DNA of 64,000 nucleotides from Streptomyces cellulosae (GCA_014655195.1 BNBH01000005.1:186334-250333), one strand, 5' to 3'. Positions 1 through 8,896 are shown, counted from the stretch's first letter. Notes: generated by a model not told the origin, from the sequence alone. Numbers and translations are program-made.

Positions 1-37
1 CGCCCTCCGCCTGGGCCGCGCCGCCAAGGGCGCGTGA
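1..37 (+). CDS. 3' end of a gene entering from the left (partial)
   Basis: Frame 2 from base 2 reads eleven codons (ALRLGRAAKGA) to a TGA at 35-37, and every codon ends in G or C as real genes here do. A strong hairpin follows at once. Only the last residues are visible, so no function can be given. The reading frame itself is an inference from codon bias. Confidence 0.4.
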   Translation, partial: ALRLGRAAKGA

Positions 38-45
38 CCCGGCCC

Positions 46-106
46 GGACACCGCGGGGCCCCGCCGGCGTTCCCCCTGCGCCGGCGGGGCTCCGCGGCCC
101 GTGTCC
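46..106. terminator. Strong hairpin between convergent genes
   Basis: Bases 51-69 pair with 79-97 in a 19-bp stem with one G-T wobble and a 9-nt loop. The flanks GGACAC (46-51) and GTGTCC (101-106) can extend it past a small bulge. It lies between a gene ending at 37 (+) and one ending at 114 (-), so it probably serves both. There is no T tract, which is usual in Streptomyces. Confidence 0.7.
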
Positions 107-113
107 CGTGCGG

Positions 114-1568
114 TCACACCATGCGCGGCAGCGAGGCGTGGCGGTCCAGGAACTCCGAGACGCCGGACGTACGGCGGTGCGGCAGCAGCACGCGCGAGGT
201 GCCGGACAGCATCGAGCGGACGCGGGACGACTGGACCTCGCCCAGCAGGTCCAGGGCGCGCATCCCGGCCTGCGCGGCCTCCTCGGGATGTCCGCCGCGG
301 GCCAGGTCGTCGGCCAGCTCCGCGGTGTACAGGGCGATGTTGCGGGTGAAGTGCGGATCCTGGAGCTCCGCCGCCCGCCGGGCGTGCCGCGCCGCGCGTG
401 TCCAGTCGCCGAGCGTGGACCAGCACTGCGCCTCCAGGCCCTCCAGCTCGGCCTCCCCGTAGAACGTCATCCACTCGGGGTCGGCCTCCGCGGGACCGCG
501 ACCGAAGTACGCGTGGGCCCGGGCCAGCGCCTGCTCGCACCCCGTGCGGTCGGCGAGCCCGGCCCAGCCGCCGGCCTCGCGCAGCGCCAGCAGCGACATC
601 AGCCGGGACGATCCGAGCGGCCGCGCCGCCCGCTGCGCCGCCTGCGCCGCCCGCACCGCCTCCCGGGGGCGGCCCGCGTCCCGGGCCAGGAACGCCGTGT
701 TGCAGAACGCGTGCGCCTCCAGCGCCGCGTCGCCCGTCACCCGGGCGGTCGCGAGCGCCTCCGCGTAGTGCGAGCGGGCGTCGTCGAAGCGGCCCGAGTC
801 GTGCGCCAGCCAGCCCACCGAGATGGCCAGCTCCCCGGCGCCCGCGTACAGCCGGTCCGCGGTGCGCTGCCGGGTCGTCCCGGCCTCCAGCAGTTCGTAC
901 GCGGCCCGCAGCGGGGCGGCCGCACGGCGGTACAGCCCGTCCGCCCCGTGGCGGTCGTCGAGCACCCGGATCCGGCGTACGGCCTCCTCCAGGGCGCACG
1001 CGTCCGACGTCCCCGCACGGCGCACCGGGCGCTGTGCCGCCGAAGCCTCCGGGGTGAGCCCGTACGGGCCCAGGGCGGCGGCCACCGTGGCCCCGCCGCC
1101 GGTCATGAATGCGCGACGCAGCACGTCGCTCTCCTCGTGGTCGTGCGGGTCGTACTCGTCGTACGGGTCGTACCTGTCGTGCGTCTCATACGGCTCGCAC
1201 GCCCCGCTGGTCTCACTCGTGGCGTTCGCCGGGTTCTCGGGACGGGCCGTGGGCTGGTCCCCGGCGGCCCGGGTCCGGCGCCCGCGGACCGACGAGCGGG
1301 GCGCGAAGCCCAGGTCGGTCAGCGTGCGGCCGGGGAACATGTGCAGGAAGACCCGTTCGTAGGCGTAGTTGGGGCAGCGGATCTCGCCTGCCTCCACCCG
1401 GTGCACGTACCGCGCGTCACAGCTGACCCGCTCGCCGATCTCGCGGGCGGCCCGCCGTACCGCCGCGGCGAACTCGGCCGGCGAGCGCGAACCGCGCAGT
1501 TGCCGGAAGACGAGATTCGGCCGCGGTGGCCGAGCTGGCTGGGACGAGGGCACCGTTGACGACGCCAT
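114..1568 (-). CDS. HTH/TPR regulator of the NsdA-like Streptomyces family
   Basis: A 484-aa cytoplasmic regulator. Residues about 20-70 form an XRE-like helix-turn-helix (REIGERVSCDARYVHRVEAG). A low-complexity Tyr/Asp/Pro linker follows around residues 120-150, then the MTGGGATVAAALG segment common in this family. The C-terminal half is a helical TPR-like array rich in Ala and Arg (YAGAGELAISVGWLAHDSG, for example). The start at 1568 has AGAGGA eight bases upstream; the open frame continues much further but without coding support. Proteins of this shape, such as NsdA, modulate sporulation and antibiotic production in streptomycetes; a similar role here is inferred. It is transcribed away from the gene at 1851. 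Confidence 0.75.
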   Translation of the reverse strand: MASSTVPSSQPARPPRPNLVFRQLRGSRSPAEFAAAVRRAAREIGERVSCDARYVHRVEAGEIRCPNYAYERVFLHMFPGRTLTDLGFAPRSSVRGRRTRAAGDQPTARPENPANATSETSGACEPYETHDRYDPYDEYDPHDHEESDVLRRAFMTGGGATVAAALGPYGLTPEASAAQRPVRRAGTSDACALEEAVRRIRVLDDRHGADGLYRRAAAPLRAAYELLEAGTTRQRTADRLYAGAGELAISVGWLAHDSGRFDDARSHYAEALATARVTGDAALEAHAFCNTAFLARDAGRPREAVRAAQAAQRAARPLGSSRLMSLLALREAGGWAGLADRTGCEQALARAHAYFGRGPAEADPEWMTFYGEAELEGLEAQCWSTLGDWTRAARHARRAAELQDPHFTRNIALYTAELADDLARGGHPEEAAQAGMRALDLLGEVQSSRVRSMLSGTSRVLLPHRRTSGVSEFLDRHASLPRMV

Positions 1569-1850
1569 GGCCGGGTCCTCTCTGCGAACCGTCGAACCAT
1601 GCCGGGAACGGGGCGGCTTGTCCGAGTGCCACCCTGTTTCCGGCGGGCATGAACGTACCTGCTGTGACGAGCTGGGTACGCTGAGTTTGGCTACATGCCG
1701 GATATGTCGTCCGCGATCTGCCATGAAGTGCCATCCTTTGCGGCGGACTTCCGGCGTAGCCCTTGACGGCGCGGCTCGTTGGACTCTGTGGAACGGGAGC
1801 CCCCCGACTCCCGACCCCTCGTCAGCGTGATCCGTGTGGTGGAGGCCGGG

Positions 1851-2237
1851 ATGATGACCAGCCGGAACAACGACCCCCTTGAACCCGTCGGCCCGGACTG
1901 GGACGTGGTCACCGTCCCGGCCCGGCAGGGACTCGAGGCGGTGGACATCCTGCGGCGCGGAGCCGGGGACGCGGTGGGTCCGGTGCTGCACGACGGCGGC
2001 TGCGACACCCTCGGCTTCCTGGTGCCGCCCGGCACCGCCGCCGCGTGGGACGTCCCCGGCAGCGTGTGCACGGAGACCGACGGCCGCGGCATCTGTCTGA
2101 CGCCCGACCGCCCGGCGGAGGACTCCGGCTGGCTGGTGCCGCCCGGCGAGGCCGACCTGGCGACGGACCCCGCGGTGCTGCGCGAGGCCCTCGGTCAGGC
2201 CCAGCGGATGATCGAGGCGGCCGACAGCTGCAGTTGA
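1851..2237 (+). CDS. Small conserved Streptomyces protein of unknown function
   Basis: A 128-aa protein with WDVVTVPARQGLEAVDIL near the start and GFLVPPGTAAAWDVPG in the middle. As far as I recall, this arrangement also appears in small streptomycete proteins resembling the N-terminal part of bifunctional primase/polymerase proteins, but no catalytic motif is visible. The start is chosen because GGAGG (1841-1845) lies five bases before ATG 1851; ATG 1854 is equally possible. There is no signal peptide or membrane segment. It is divergent from the regulator at 114-1568 and 76 bp before the next gene on the same strand. Function unknown. Confidence 0.6.
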   Translation: MMTSRNNDPLEPVGPDWDVVTVPARQGLEAVDILRRGAGDAVGPVLHDGGCDTLGFLVPPGTAAAWDVPGSVCTETDGRGICLTPDRPAEDSGWLVPPGEADLATDPAVLREALGQAQRMIEAADSCS

Positions 2238-2313
2238 GCGCCCCGGCGGCCGGGGAGCGGTCGGCCGCCGGGCCCCGGCGGGGTGCGGACGCCCCGCCTG
2301 GGACAATGGCCGC

Positions 2314-3183
2314 ATGGCACGGGGCAGGAGCAGCGGACGGGGACAGGCGGCCGTCGAGGCCGTCACCGAGCAGGTCGACGGAGGGACCGCCCGGCTGGTC
2401 CCGGACCGCGACCGGCCCCGCGCCTGGACGCTGTTGATCGACGACGCGCCCCAGTCGCACGTCGACCTCGACGACCCCGCCCACCTCTCCTTCGAGTACC
2501 AGCGCCGCTTCGGGCACGTCGTCGACCTCGCGGCCCCGCCCGGAAAGCCTCTGCGGGCCGTGCACCTCGGCGGCGGCGCCCTCACCCTCGCCCGGTACGT
2601 CGCCGCCACCCGCCCACGCTCCACCCAGCAGGTCGTCGAGCGGGACGGGGCGCTGGTCCAGTTGGTGCGGCGGGAGCTGCCGCTCGACCCCCGGGCGCGG
2701 ATCCGGGTGCGCACGGCGGACGCCCGCGAGGGGCTCGCCAAGGTGCCCGACGGCTGGGCCGACCTCGTCGTCGCCGACGTCTTCAGCGGGGCCCGCACCC
2801 CGGCCCACCTGACCTCCACCGAGTTCCTCGACGAGGTGCGCAGGGCGCTCGCCCCCGGCGGGATCTACACCGCCAACCTCGCCGACGGGCCGCCTCTCAC
2901 GCATCTGCGCGGTCAGATCGCCACCGCCGCCGCCCGGTTCGCGGAACTCGCGCTGATCACCGACCCGGCCGTGCTGCGCGGCAAGCGGTTCGGCAACGCG
3001 GTCCTGGTCGCCTCCGACGCGCCGCTGCCGGTCGCCGAGCTGACCCGCAGGGCCGCCTCCGACCCGCACTCCGGCCGGGTCCTGCACGGCCGCGAACTCA
3101 CCGACTTCGCCGGCGGCGCGGTCCCCGTGACCGACCTCAGGGCGGTCGCCTCACCTCCGCCGCCCGCCGACGCGTTCCGCTGA
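2314..3183 (+). CDS. Spermidine-synthase-like SAM/dcSAM-binding protein
   Basis: A 289-aa Rossmann-fold protein of the spermidine synthase/methyltransferase superfamily. The nucleotide-binding loop is VHLGGGALTLARYV (about residues 85-98), followed by acidic residues at VVERDG and a motif IV-like stretch DLVVADVFSGARTP. The nearby FEYQRRFGHVVDL resembles the substrate-lid region of spermidine synthases. Actinobacteria carry several such proteins whose substrates are unproven, so true polyamine synthesis is not assured. It stands alone before a terminator at 3187-3220. Confidence 0.75.
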   Translation: MARGRSSGRGQAAVEAVTEQVDGGTARLVPDRDRPRAWTLLIDDAPQSHVDLDDPAHLSFEYQRRFGHVVDLAAPPGKPLRAVHLGGGALTLARYVAATRPRSTQQVVERDGALVQLVRRELPLDPRARIRVRTADAREGLAKVPDGWADLVVADVFSGARTPAHLTSTEFLDEVRRALAPGGIYTANLADGPPLTHLRGQIATAAARFAELALITDPAVLRGKRFGNAVLVASDAPLPVAELTRRAASDPHSGRVLHGRELTDFAGGAVPVTDLRAVASPPPPADAFR

Positions 3184-3186
3184 ACG

Positions 3187-3220
3187 CGCCCCCGGAGGCT
3201 GAACACCCCTTCCGGGGGCG
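3187..3220. terminator. Hairpin between convergent genes
   Basis: CGCCCCCGGA (3187-3196) pairs perfectly with TCCGGGGGCG (3211-3220) around a 14-nt loop. It fills the gap between the stop at 3183 (+) and the stop at 3221 (-), so it should work in both directions. Confidence 0.7.
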
Positions 3221-3778
3221 TCAGTACGTGGCGATCTCCACCCGCGGCGGGCCGTCGTGCCAGGTGCAGAACACCGTCACCCGGTCCGCGCCCGAGGCGA
3301 ACTCCACGCGGATCCACGTCTCCGTCTTCCACACCTGCATCGACCAGCCGGCCCCCGGCGTCGCCGACACCAGCGACGCGGAGGTCTCCCCGAGGTCGAA
3401 CACCACCCGGCCGCCCCGGGTGTCGTAGCTCTTGACCTCGCCGGCGGCGGTCGCCTCCGGCGCGGGCGGGGTCTTCGAGGGGGAGGCGGTGCGCGAGGGC
3501 GTCGGGTCGGGCGGGGCGGACCCGGTGGACGGAGTCTCCGACGGCTCACGGGACTTGTCCGGCCCCTTGTCGTCCTCGTCCTTCGACGGCTCGGGGGCCG
3601 GGCGGTGCGTGGACGACGACACCGCCCGCGCCTTCTCCTCGCCCGCCGGGATCGGCAGGGCGCGCGGCGGGTCGTAGGCCGTGCCCTCCATCACCGTGCT
3701 GACGCCCCACCACGACAGCGTGACCGCCGCGCCCGTGGCGAGCAGCCAGGCCAGTACGTGTAGGAGTCCTCTGCGCAT
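3221..3778 (-). CDS. Exported or membrane-anchored protein with Ser/Pro/Thr-rich linker
   Basis: A 185-aa protein. Residues 4-27 form one hydrophobic segment (LLHVLAWLLATGAAVTLSWW) that is a signal anchor or uncleaved signal peptide; no lipobox Cys is present. A long Ser/Pro/Thr/Glu/Lys linker covers about residues 45-115, then a compact C-terminal domain of about 65 residues (VVFDLGETSASLVSATPGAGW to the end) that looks like a small beta domain. The linker suggests reach through the cell wall. I do not recognise the terminal domain. It converges on the gene at 2314-3183 and is divergent from the two-component system. Confidence 0.65.
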   Translation of the reverse strand: MRRGLLHVLAWLLATGAAVTLSWWGVSTVMEGTAYDPPRALPIPAGEEKARAVSSSTHRPAPEPSKDEDDKGPDKSREPSETPSTGSAPPDPTPSRTASPSKTPPAPEATAAGEVKSYDTRGGRVVFDLGETSASLVSATPGAGWSMQVWKTETWIRVEFASGADRVTVFCTWHDGPPRVEIATY

Positions 3779-3923
3779 CGTCGGCCCATAGTGCCCCACA
3801 CGCCCCACCCGTGTCGCGCCCTGTGGACGGTCCGGACCGCCCGTCCACAGGCTTCGGGAAGGTCGTCCGGAGTTGTCCACAGGCCCCGGCCGCCCCCGCC
3901 CGGCATGGCGTACGGTGCCGCCC

Positions 3924-4658
3924 ATGGCAAGTGTTCTCGTGGTCGAGGACGACCAGTTCGTACGTTCGGCGCTCATACGGCAGCTGACCGACGCCTCGCA
4001 CACCGTGCGCAGCGTCGGGACCGCGCTGGAGGCGCTGCGCGAGGTCGCCCATTTCCGCTTCGACGTGGTCGTCCTGGACCTCGGACTGCCGGATCTCGAC
4101 GGCTCCGAGGCCCTGAAGATGCTCCGCGGCATCACCGACGTCCCGGTCATCGTCGCCACCGCCCGCGACGACGAGACGGAGATCGTGCGGCTGCTCAACG
4201 CCGGCGCGGACGACTATCTGACCAAGCCGTTCTCGGTGGAGCACCTCTCGGCCCGGATGGCCGCCGTGCTGCGCCGCGCCCGCGCCGGCGGCGGCGAGGC
4301 CGCGCCCTCCCCGGTGATCCGGGTCGGCGGCCTCACCGTCGACCCGCTGCGCCGCCAGGCCGAACTGGACGGCATCCAACTGGACCTCACCAGACGCGAG
4401 TTCGACCTGCTCGCCTTCCTCGCCGGACGTCCCGGCGTGGTCGTGCCCCGGCGGGAGCTGCTCGCCGAGGTGTGGCAGCAGTCCTACGGCGACGACCAGA
4501 CCATCGACGTCCATCTGTCGTGGCTGCGCCGGAAGCTGGGCGAGACCGCCGCCCGCCCCCGCTATCTGCACACGCTGCGGGGCGTCGGCGTGAAGCTGGA
4601 GCCCCCGGCCGACGCGGCCGGACCCGTGCACGCGCCCGGAGCGGAGCCGCCGCGATGA
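3924..4658 (+). CDS. OmpR/PhoB-family response regulator
   Basis: A 244-aa response regulator. The receiver domain (residues 1-118) has the acidic pair D9/D10, the phosphoacceptor D52 in VVVLDLGLP, and Lys in the YLTKPFS loop. The C-terminal winged-helix domain (about 128-225) reads LTRREFDLLAFLAGRPGVVV and later DVHLSWLRRKLGE, typical of OmpR-type DNA binding. The ATG at 3924 begins MASVLVVEDD; the longer frame adds an unlikely Pro-rich leader. Its stop overlaps the kinase start as ATGA, so the two are translated together. The likely target is the GH18 gene downstream, by position only. Confidence 0.92.
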   Translation: MASVLVVEDDQFVRSALIRQLTDASHTVRSVGTALEALREVAHFRFDVVVLDLGLPDLDGSEALKMLRGITDVPVIVATARDDETEIVRLLNAGADDYLTKPFSVEHLSARMAAVLRRARAGGGEAAPSPVIRVGGLTVDPLRRQAELDGIQLDLTRREFDLLAFLAGRPGVVVPRRELLAEVWQQSYGDDQTIDVHLSWLRRKLGETAARPRYLHTLRGVGVKLEPPADAAGPVHAPGAEPPR

Positions 4659-6064
4659 GATGGGCCCTGGTGAAGGTGTCGCTGGCGGTGACCGCGATGG
4701 TCGTGGTGGCCTTCGCCGTCCCGCTCGGCCTGGTCATCCGGGAGATGGCCCGTGACCGCGCCTTCGCCGGCGCCGAGCGGGAGGCGGCGGCCGTCGCCCC
4801 CGCGCTGTCCATCACCACCGACCGCGCCCAGCTGGAGCGGGTCGTCGCCTCCGCCGGCTCCGGCACGGCCATGGCCGTGCACCTCCCGGCCACCGGCGGT
4901 GAGCAGGCCTTGGACATAGGGGAGCGGCGGACTTCCGACGAGGACATCGCCGCCGTGCGGCAGCTGGGCCGCGCCTCCACCTCCACCGTGCCCGGCGGCT
5001 CGGCGCTGCTCCAGCCGGTCGCGCTCAGCTCCGGCGAGATCGCCGTCGTCGAGGTGTTCGTCCCGGAGTCCGCCGTCACCAACGGCGTCGGCACCGCCTG
5101 GGCGGTCCTCGCGGCCGTGGGCGCCGCCCTGGTCGTCGGCTCCGTCGCGGTCGCCGACCGGCTGGGCGTGCGCATGGTGCGGCCCGCCCAGCGGCTGGTC
5201 GAGGGGGCGCACGAACTGGGCGAGGGCAAGCTCGGCGCCCGCGTGCCCGAGGAGGGGCCGACCGAACTGCGCCTGGCCGCCGTGGCGTTCAACTCCATGG
5301 CCGACCAGGTCGTCCAGCTCCTCGCCAACGAGCGGGAGCTGGCCGCCGACCTGTCCCACCGGCTGCGCACCCCGCTCACCGTGCTGCGGCTCAACGCCGC
5401 CTCCCTGGGCGACGGTCCGGCCGCCGAGCAGACCCGCGCCGCCGTCGAGCAGCTGGAGCGCGAGGTCGACACCATCATCCGCACCGCCCGGGACGCCAAG
5501 CCCCAGACGGCCGCCGCCGGGCCCGGCGCGGGCTGCGACGCGGCCGAGGTGGTGCGCGAGCGGATGGCGTTCTGGTCGGCGCTCGCCGAGGACGAGGGCC
5601 GCAAGTGGCGCGTGGCCGGCGCGGACCGGCCCGTGCGCATACCCGTCGCCCGCGCCGACCTGGCCGCCGCCCTCGACGCCCTGCTCGGCAACGTCTTCCG
5701 GCACACCCCCGAGGGCACCGCCTTCGCGGTCGACGTGCACAACGGCGAGGACGCGGTGATCGTGCTCGTCTCCGACGCGGGCCCCGGCATAGCCGACCCC
5801 GAGACGGCGATCGCCCGCGGCCGGGGCTCCGGCACGGACGGCTCCACGGGGCTCGGCCTGGACATCGTGCGCCGTCTCGCCGAGTCCACCGGCGGCGACG
5901 TGCGCATCGGCCGCTCGGTGCTCGGCGGGACCGAGGTGCGCATCTGGATCCAGGTCGACGGCCGCGACCGCCCGCCGCGCAGACGCGGGCACCGGGGGAG
6001 CGTCCGCCGCCGCAGGACGGGCCGCGGCGCCCTGTCCTTTAACCGCTCCCGATCCCTTCCTTAA
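4655..6064 (+). CDS. Sensor histidine kinase
   Basis: A 469-aa membrane kinase partnered with the regulator at 3924. A first membrane helix (residues about 7-30) and a second (about 148-170) enclose an extracytoplasmic sensor region of some 115 residues with no recognised fold. A HAMP-like linker follows. The H-box is DLSHRLRTPLTVLRL with phosphoacceptor His235. The ATPase part shows an N-box (LLGNVFRHTPEG), G1 (VSDAGPGI) and G2 (GSTGLGLDIVRRL). All catalytic elements are intact. The signal is unknown; the secreted glycosidase 113 bp downstream suggests a wall- or polysaccharide-related cue. Confidence 0.92.
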   Translation: MRWALVKVSLAVTAMVVVAFAVPLGLVIREMARDRAFAGAEREAAAVAPALSITTDRAQLERVVASAGSGTAMAVHLPATGGEQALDIGERRTSDEDIAAVRQLGRASTSTVPGGSALLQPVALSSGEIAVVEVFVPESAVTNGVGTAWAVLAAVGAALVVGSVAVADRLGVRMVRPAQRLVEGAHELGEGKLGARVPEEGPTELRLAAVAFNSMADQVVQLLANERELAADLSHRLRTPLTVLRLNAASLGDGPAAEQTRAAVEQLEREVDTIIRTARDAKPQTAAAGPGAGCDAAEVVRERMAFWSALAEDEGRKWRVAGADRPVRIPVARADLAAALDALLGNVFRHTPEGTAFAVDVHNGEDAVIVLVSDAGPGIADPETAIARGRGSGTDGSTGLGLDIVRRLAESTGGDVRIGRSVLGGTEVRIWIQVDGRDRPPRRRGHRGSVRRRRTGRGALSFNRSRSLP

Positions 6065-6077
6065 GCGGACCCTAAGG
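6036..6077 (+). promoter_or_regulatory. Repeated CCTTWA motifs before the GH18 gene, possible response-regulator site
   Basis: CCTTTAACCG (6036-6045) and CCTTAAGCGG (6059-6068) are imperfect direct repeats 23 bp apart. The second, with TAAGG at 6073-6077, also makes an inverted repeat CCTTA...TAAGG. This AT-rich patch overlaps the last codons of the kinase gene. OmpR-type regulators bind tandem repeats, so this is a candidate site. Inference only. Confidence 0.35.
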
Positions 6078-6176
6078 TTCCCTGCCGCCGTCCGGATCAG
6101 GCGAGTTGTCCCTTTCCGGATCACTAGCGTGCTGCCGCGACCTCCCCCCACGAACGGCAACGAAGGCAGGCATGCG

Positions 6177-7214
6177 ATGAGCACGCACCGGCGCAGGATC
6201 AGCGGCAGGAACAAGGCGATCGGCGCGGTGGCGGCCGCGGCCGTCGCCGCCGGCGGAGCGTTCCTGTTCACGAACACCGCACTGGCCACCGACGAGACCG
6301 CCCCCGCATCCCCCGAGGCGGCCGGCGCGGGCTTCGCCCCGTACGTCGACACCTCGCTCAGCCCGGCGTTCGACCTGCTGGCGAGCGCCGAGGCGACCGG
6401 CGTGAAGGAGTACACCCTCGCGTTCGTCACCGACGGCGGCGGCTGCACCCCCACGTGGGGCGGCACCGGCGGCCTCGGCGACAACCCGGTGGCCGCGCGG
6501 ATCGGCGCGCTGCGTGAGGCGGGCGGCGACGTCCGCGTCTCCTTCGGCGGCGCGGCCGGCTCCGAACTCGGCACCACCTGCGGCTCGGTGGAGGCGCTCA
6601 CCGCCGCCTACACCGAGGTCGTCGACACCTACCAGCTCACCAAGGTGGACTTCGACGTCGAGGGCGGCGCGCTGCCCAACGCCGAGGCCAACACCCGCCG
6701 CGCCCAGGCGATCGCGGCCCTGCAGAGGTCCCACCCGGGCCTGGACGTCTCCTTCACCCTCCCGGTGATGCCGGAAGGGCTCACCCAGGACGGCGTGAAC
6801 CTCCTCGCCGACGCCAAGGCCAACGGCGTGCGGATCGACGCCGTCAACATCATGGCGATGGACTACGGCCCGGCGTACAGCGACGACATGGGCACCTACG
6901 CCGAGCAGGCCGCCACCGCCACCCAGGCGCAGCTCAAGGAGGTCCTCGGGCTCGGCGAGGAAGAGGCGTGGAAGGCGGTCGCGGTCACCCCGATGATCGG
7001 CGTGAACGACGTCGTCACCGAGATCTTCACGGTCGAGGACGCCACCCAGCTGGTGGAGTTCGCCAAGGCCAAGGGCCTTGGCCGGCTGTCGATGTGGTCC
7101 GGCACCCGCGACCAGCAGTGCCCCGAGGGCGAGAAGCCGGCCGCCGACGCCACCTGCAGCTCGGTCCTTCAAGACAAGTTCGCCTTCTCGAAGGCGTTCG
7201 CGGCCTACAACTGA
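6177..7214 (+). CDS. Secreted GH18-type (chitinase-like) glycoside hydrolase
   Basis: A 345-aa secreted protein. The signal peptide has RRR/K charges followed by AIGAVAAAAVAAGGAFLFTNTALA (cleavage near residue 39). The mature part is a GH18 TIM barrel: VRVSFGGAAG matches the SxGG strand, and VDFDVEGG gives D158, D160 and the catalytic acid E162. The first Asp of the usual DxxDxDxE is Thr155 here, a change also found in some bacterial GH18 subfamilies. No carbohydrate-binding module is present. The start at 6177 is preceded by GAAGGCAGG. Likely substrates are chitin or related GlcNAc polymers; a binding-only role cannot be excluded. Confidence 0.8.
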   Translation: MSTHRRRISGRNKAIGAVAAAAVAAGGAFLFTNTALATDETAPASPEAAGAGFAPYVDTSLSPAFDLLASAEATGVKEYTLAFVTDGGGCTPTWGGTGGLGDNPVAARIGALREAGGDVRVSFGGAAGSELGTTCGSVEALTAAYTEVVDTYQLTKVDFDVEGGALPNAEANTRRAQAIAALQRSHPGLDVSFTLPVMPEGLTQDGVNLLADAKANGVRIDAVNIMAMDYGPAYSDDMGTYAEQAATATQAQLKEVLGLGEEEAWKAVAVTPMIGVNDVVTEIFTVEDATQLVEFAKAKGLGRLSMWSGTRDQQCPEGEKPAADATCSSVLQDKFAFSKAFAAYN

Positions 7215-7262
7215 GCACTCCAGGGACAGCTTTGCGAGCCACCTGAAGAGAACGGGGAGCGC

Positions 7263-7302
7263 GTGCCCCGGCCGGACCCTTCCCCCCACCCGGCCGGGGC
7301 AC
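7263..7302. terminator. Terminator hairpin between GH18 gene and bglC
   Basis: GTGCCCCGGCCGG (7263-7275) and CCGGCCGGGGCAC (7290-7302) form a perfect 13-bp stem with a 14-nt loop, 48 bp after the GH18 stop. bglC ends at 7444 on the other strand, so the element may serve both genes. Confidence 0.7.
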
Positions 7303-7443
7303 CCGTGCGTCCGGCGACAGACCTCCGGCGGCCCGCGTGGCAGGACCCGGACGCGCACGAGCGGGGCGCGGCACCTCTGAGGGACCGCCGCGCCCCGCCC
7401 CCCGAACCTCGCGCCCCGTTCCCTCCGGGGCCGCCGAGGGAGG

Positions 7444-8883
7444 TCAGATGCCCTCGGGGTCCGGAAGCTCACCGGCCTTGGCCGCCTTCGCGTACCAGAG
7501 CGCGCTCGACTTCGGCGTCCGCATCTGGCTGACGTAGTCGACGTACACCGCGCCGAAGCGCTTCTCGTAGCCGTACGCCCACTCGAAGTTGTCCAGCAGC
7601 GACCACAGGAAGTACCCGCGCACGTCGGCGCCGTCGGCGATGGCGCGGCGCACCGCGGAGAGGTGGCCGTGCAGGTAGGACACGCGCTCCGGGTCGTGGA
7701 CCCTGCCGTCGGCGTCCGGCTTGTCGTCGTAGGCGGCGCCGTTCTCCGTGATGTAGAGGGGCAGACCGGGAGCCTCGCGGTGGTAGCGCATGATCAGCTC
7801 GTGCAGCCCGGTCGGGTCGACCGACCAGCCCATCTCCGTCTGGTCGCCCGGCGACTGGTGGAACGCCACGTCGTCGGCGGCCGGCCACGGCGAGTGCTCG
7901 CTCGCCCCGTGGCCGTCGGCGCGCGGGCCCTTGTCGTCGGGGTCGGCGGCCGACACCAGGGTCGGCGTGTAGTAGTTGAGGCCCAGCGCGTCGATCGGCT
8001 GGTGGATCGTGTCCAGGTCGCCGTCCTGGATGCACGACCAGTCGGTCACCGAGGAGGTCGCCTCCAGCAGCGTCTCCGGGTAGGCGCCGTGCAGGATCGG
8101 GCCGTGGAAGATGCCGCCCGACAGGTCGTCGATCTTGCGGGCCGCCACCAGGTCCGCCGGGGACCCCGGGTTCAGCGGGCGCACCACGGAGGTGTTGAGG
8201 CTGAGGGAGATCTCGTTGCGGGCCGGCAGCACCGAGCGCAGCGCCTTGGTGCCCAGGCCGTGCGCCAGGTTCAGGTGGTGGGCGGCCTTCAGGGCGGCGG
8301 CAGGCTCGGTGCGGCCGGGGGCGTGCACACCGGAGGCGTAACCGAGGAAGGCGGCGCACCAGGGCTCGTTGAGCGTCATCCACGACTCGACGCGGTCGCC
8401 GAGCGCCTCGCCGACGATCTGCGCGTACTCGGCGAAGCGGTAGGCGGTGTCGCGCTCGGGCCAGCCGCCCGCGTCCTCCAGTTCCTGCGGCAGGTCCCAG
8501 TGGTAGAGGGTGACGGCCGGCTTGATGCCCTTCTCCAGCAGCTCGTCGACCAGCCGGCGGTAGAAGTCCAGGCCGCGCTGCACGGCAGGGCCGCGTCCGG
8601 TGGGCTGCACCCGGGACCAGGACACGGAGAAGCGGTAGGCCTGGAGGTTGAGGTCGGCCATCAGCGCCACGTCGTCGCGGTAGCGGTGGTAGTGGTCGAC
8701 GGCGACGTCACCGGTGTCGCCGCCCGCCGTCTTTCCCGGCGTGTGACTGAAGGTGTCCCAGATGGAAGGGGTACGTCCGTCCTCCCGCACCGCCCCCTCG
8801 ATCTGGTACGCGGAGGTCGCGGCGCCCCAGAGGAAGGCCGGAGGAAAGGTCACCGGGGTCGCCGGCGTGGCGGAGTCAGACAT
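7444..8883 (-). CDS. bglC: GH1 beta-glucosidase BglC, cytoplasmic cellobiase
   Basis: A 479-aa family 1 beta-glucosidase that hydrolyses cellobiose and short cello-oligosaccharides brought in by CebEFG. The N-terminal family signature [15 protein letters not shown] is complete. Acid/base E173 lies in TLNEPW and nucleophile E380 in YITENGAAY. There is no signal peptide, which fits intracellular action. Length is normal for GH1. A CebR-type box (8883-8896) overlaps the Shine-Dalgarno site and start codon, so CebR should control it directly. In streptomycetes BglC activity also removes the inducer cellobiose and so shapes the duration of induction. Confidence 0.93.
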   Translation of the reverse strand: MSDSATPATPVTFPPAFLWGAATSAYQIEGAVREDGRTPSIWDTFSHTPGKTAGGDTGDVAVDHYHRYRDDVALMADLNLQAYRFSVSWSRVQPTGRGPAVQRGLDFYRRLVDELLEKGIKPAVTLYHWDLPQELEDAGGWPERDTAYRFAEYAQIVGEALGDRVESWMTLNEPWCAAFLGYASGVHAPGRTEPAAALKAAHHLNLAHGLGTKALRSVLPARNEISLSLNTSVVRPLNPGSPADLVAARKIDDLSGGIFHGPILHGAYPETLLEATSSVTDWSCIQDGDLDTIHQPIDALGLNYYTPTLVSAADPDDKGPRADGHGASEHSPWPAADDVAFHQSPGDQTEMGWSVDPTGLHELIMRYHREAPGLPLYITENGAAYDDKPDADGRVHDPERVSYLHGHLSAVRRAIADGADVRGYFLWSLLDNFEWAYGYEKRFGAVYVDYVSQMRTPKSSALWYAKAAKAGELPDPEGI

Positions 8884-8896
8884 GGAAGCGCTCCCA
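8883..8896. promoter_or_regulatory. CebR box covering the bglC start
   Basis: TGGAAGCGCTCCCA differs by one base from the perfect CebR palindrome TGGGAGCGCTCCCA found upstream of cebE. On the coding strand it contains the GGGAG Shine-Dalgarno site and runs into the ATG, so bound repressor would block early transcription. Confidence 0.8.

Noticed and set aside
108..1559. Plus-strand 483-codon frame over the TPR regulator
   Set aside because: Antisense shadow; the minus-strand protein has the HTH and TPR patterns.
114..2819. A 901-codon reading of the first minus-strand gene
   Set aside because: The part upstream of 1568 runs antisense to two better-supported genes and lacks normal composition; ATG 1568 has a proper ribosome site.
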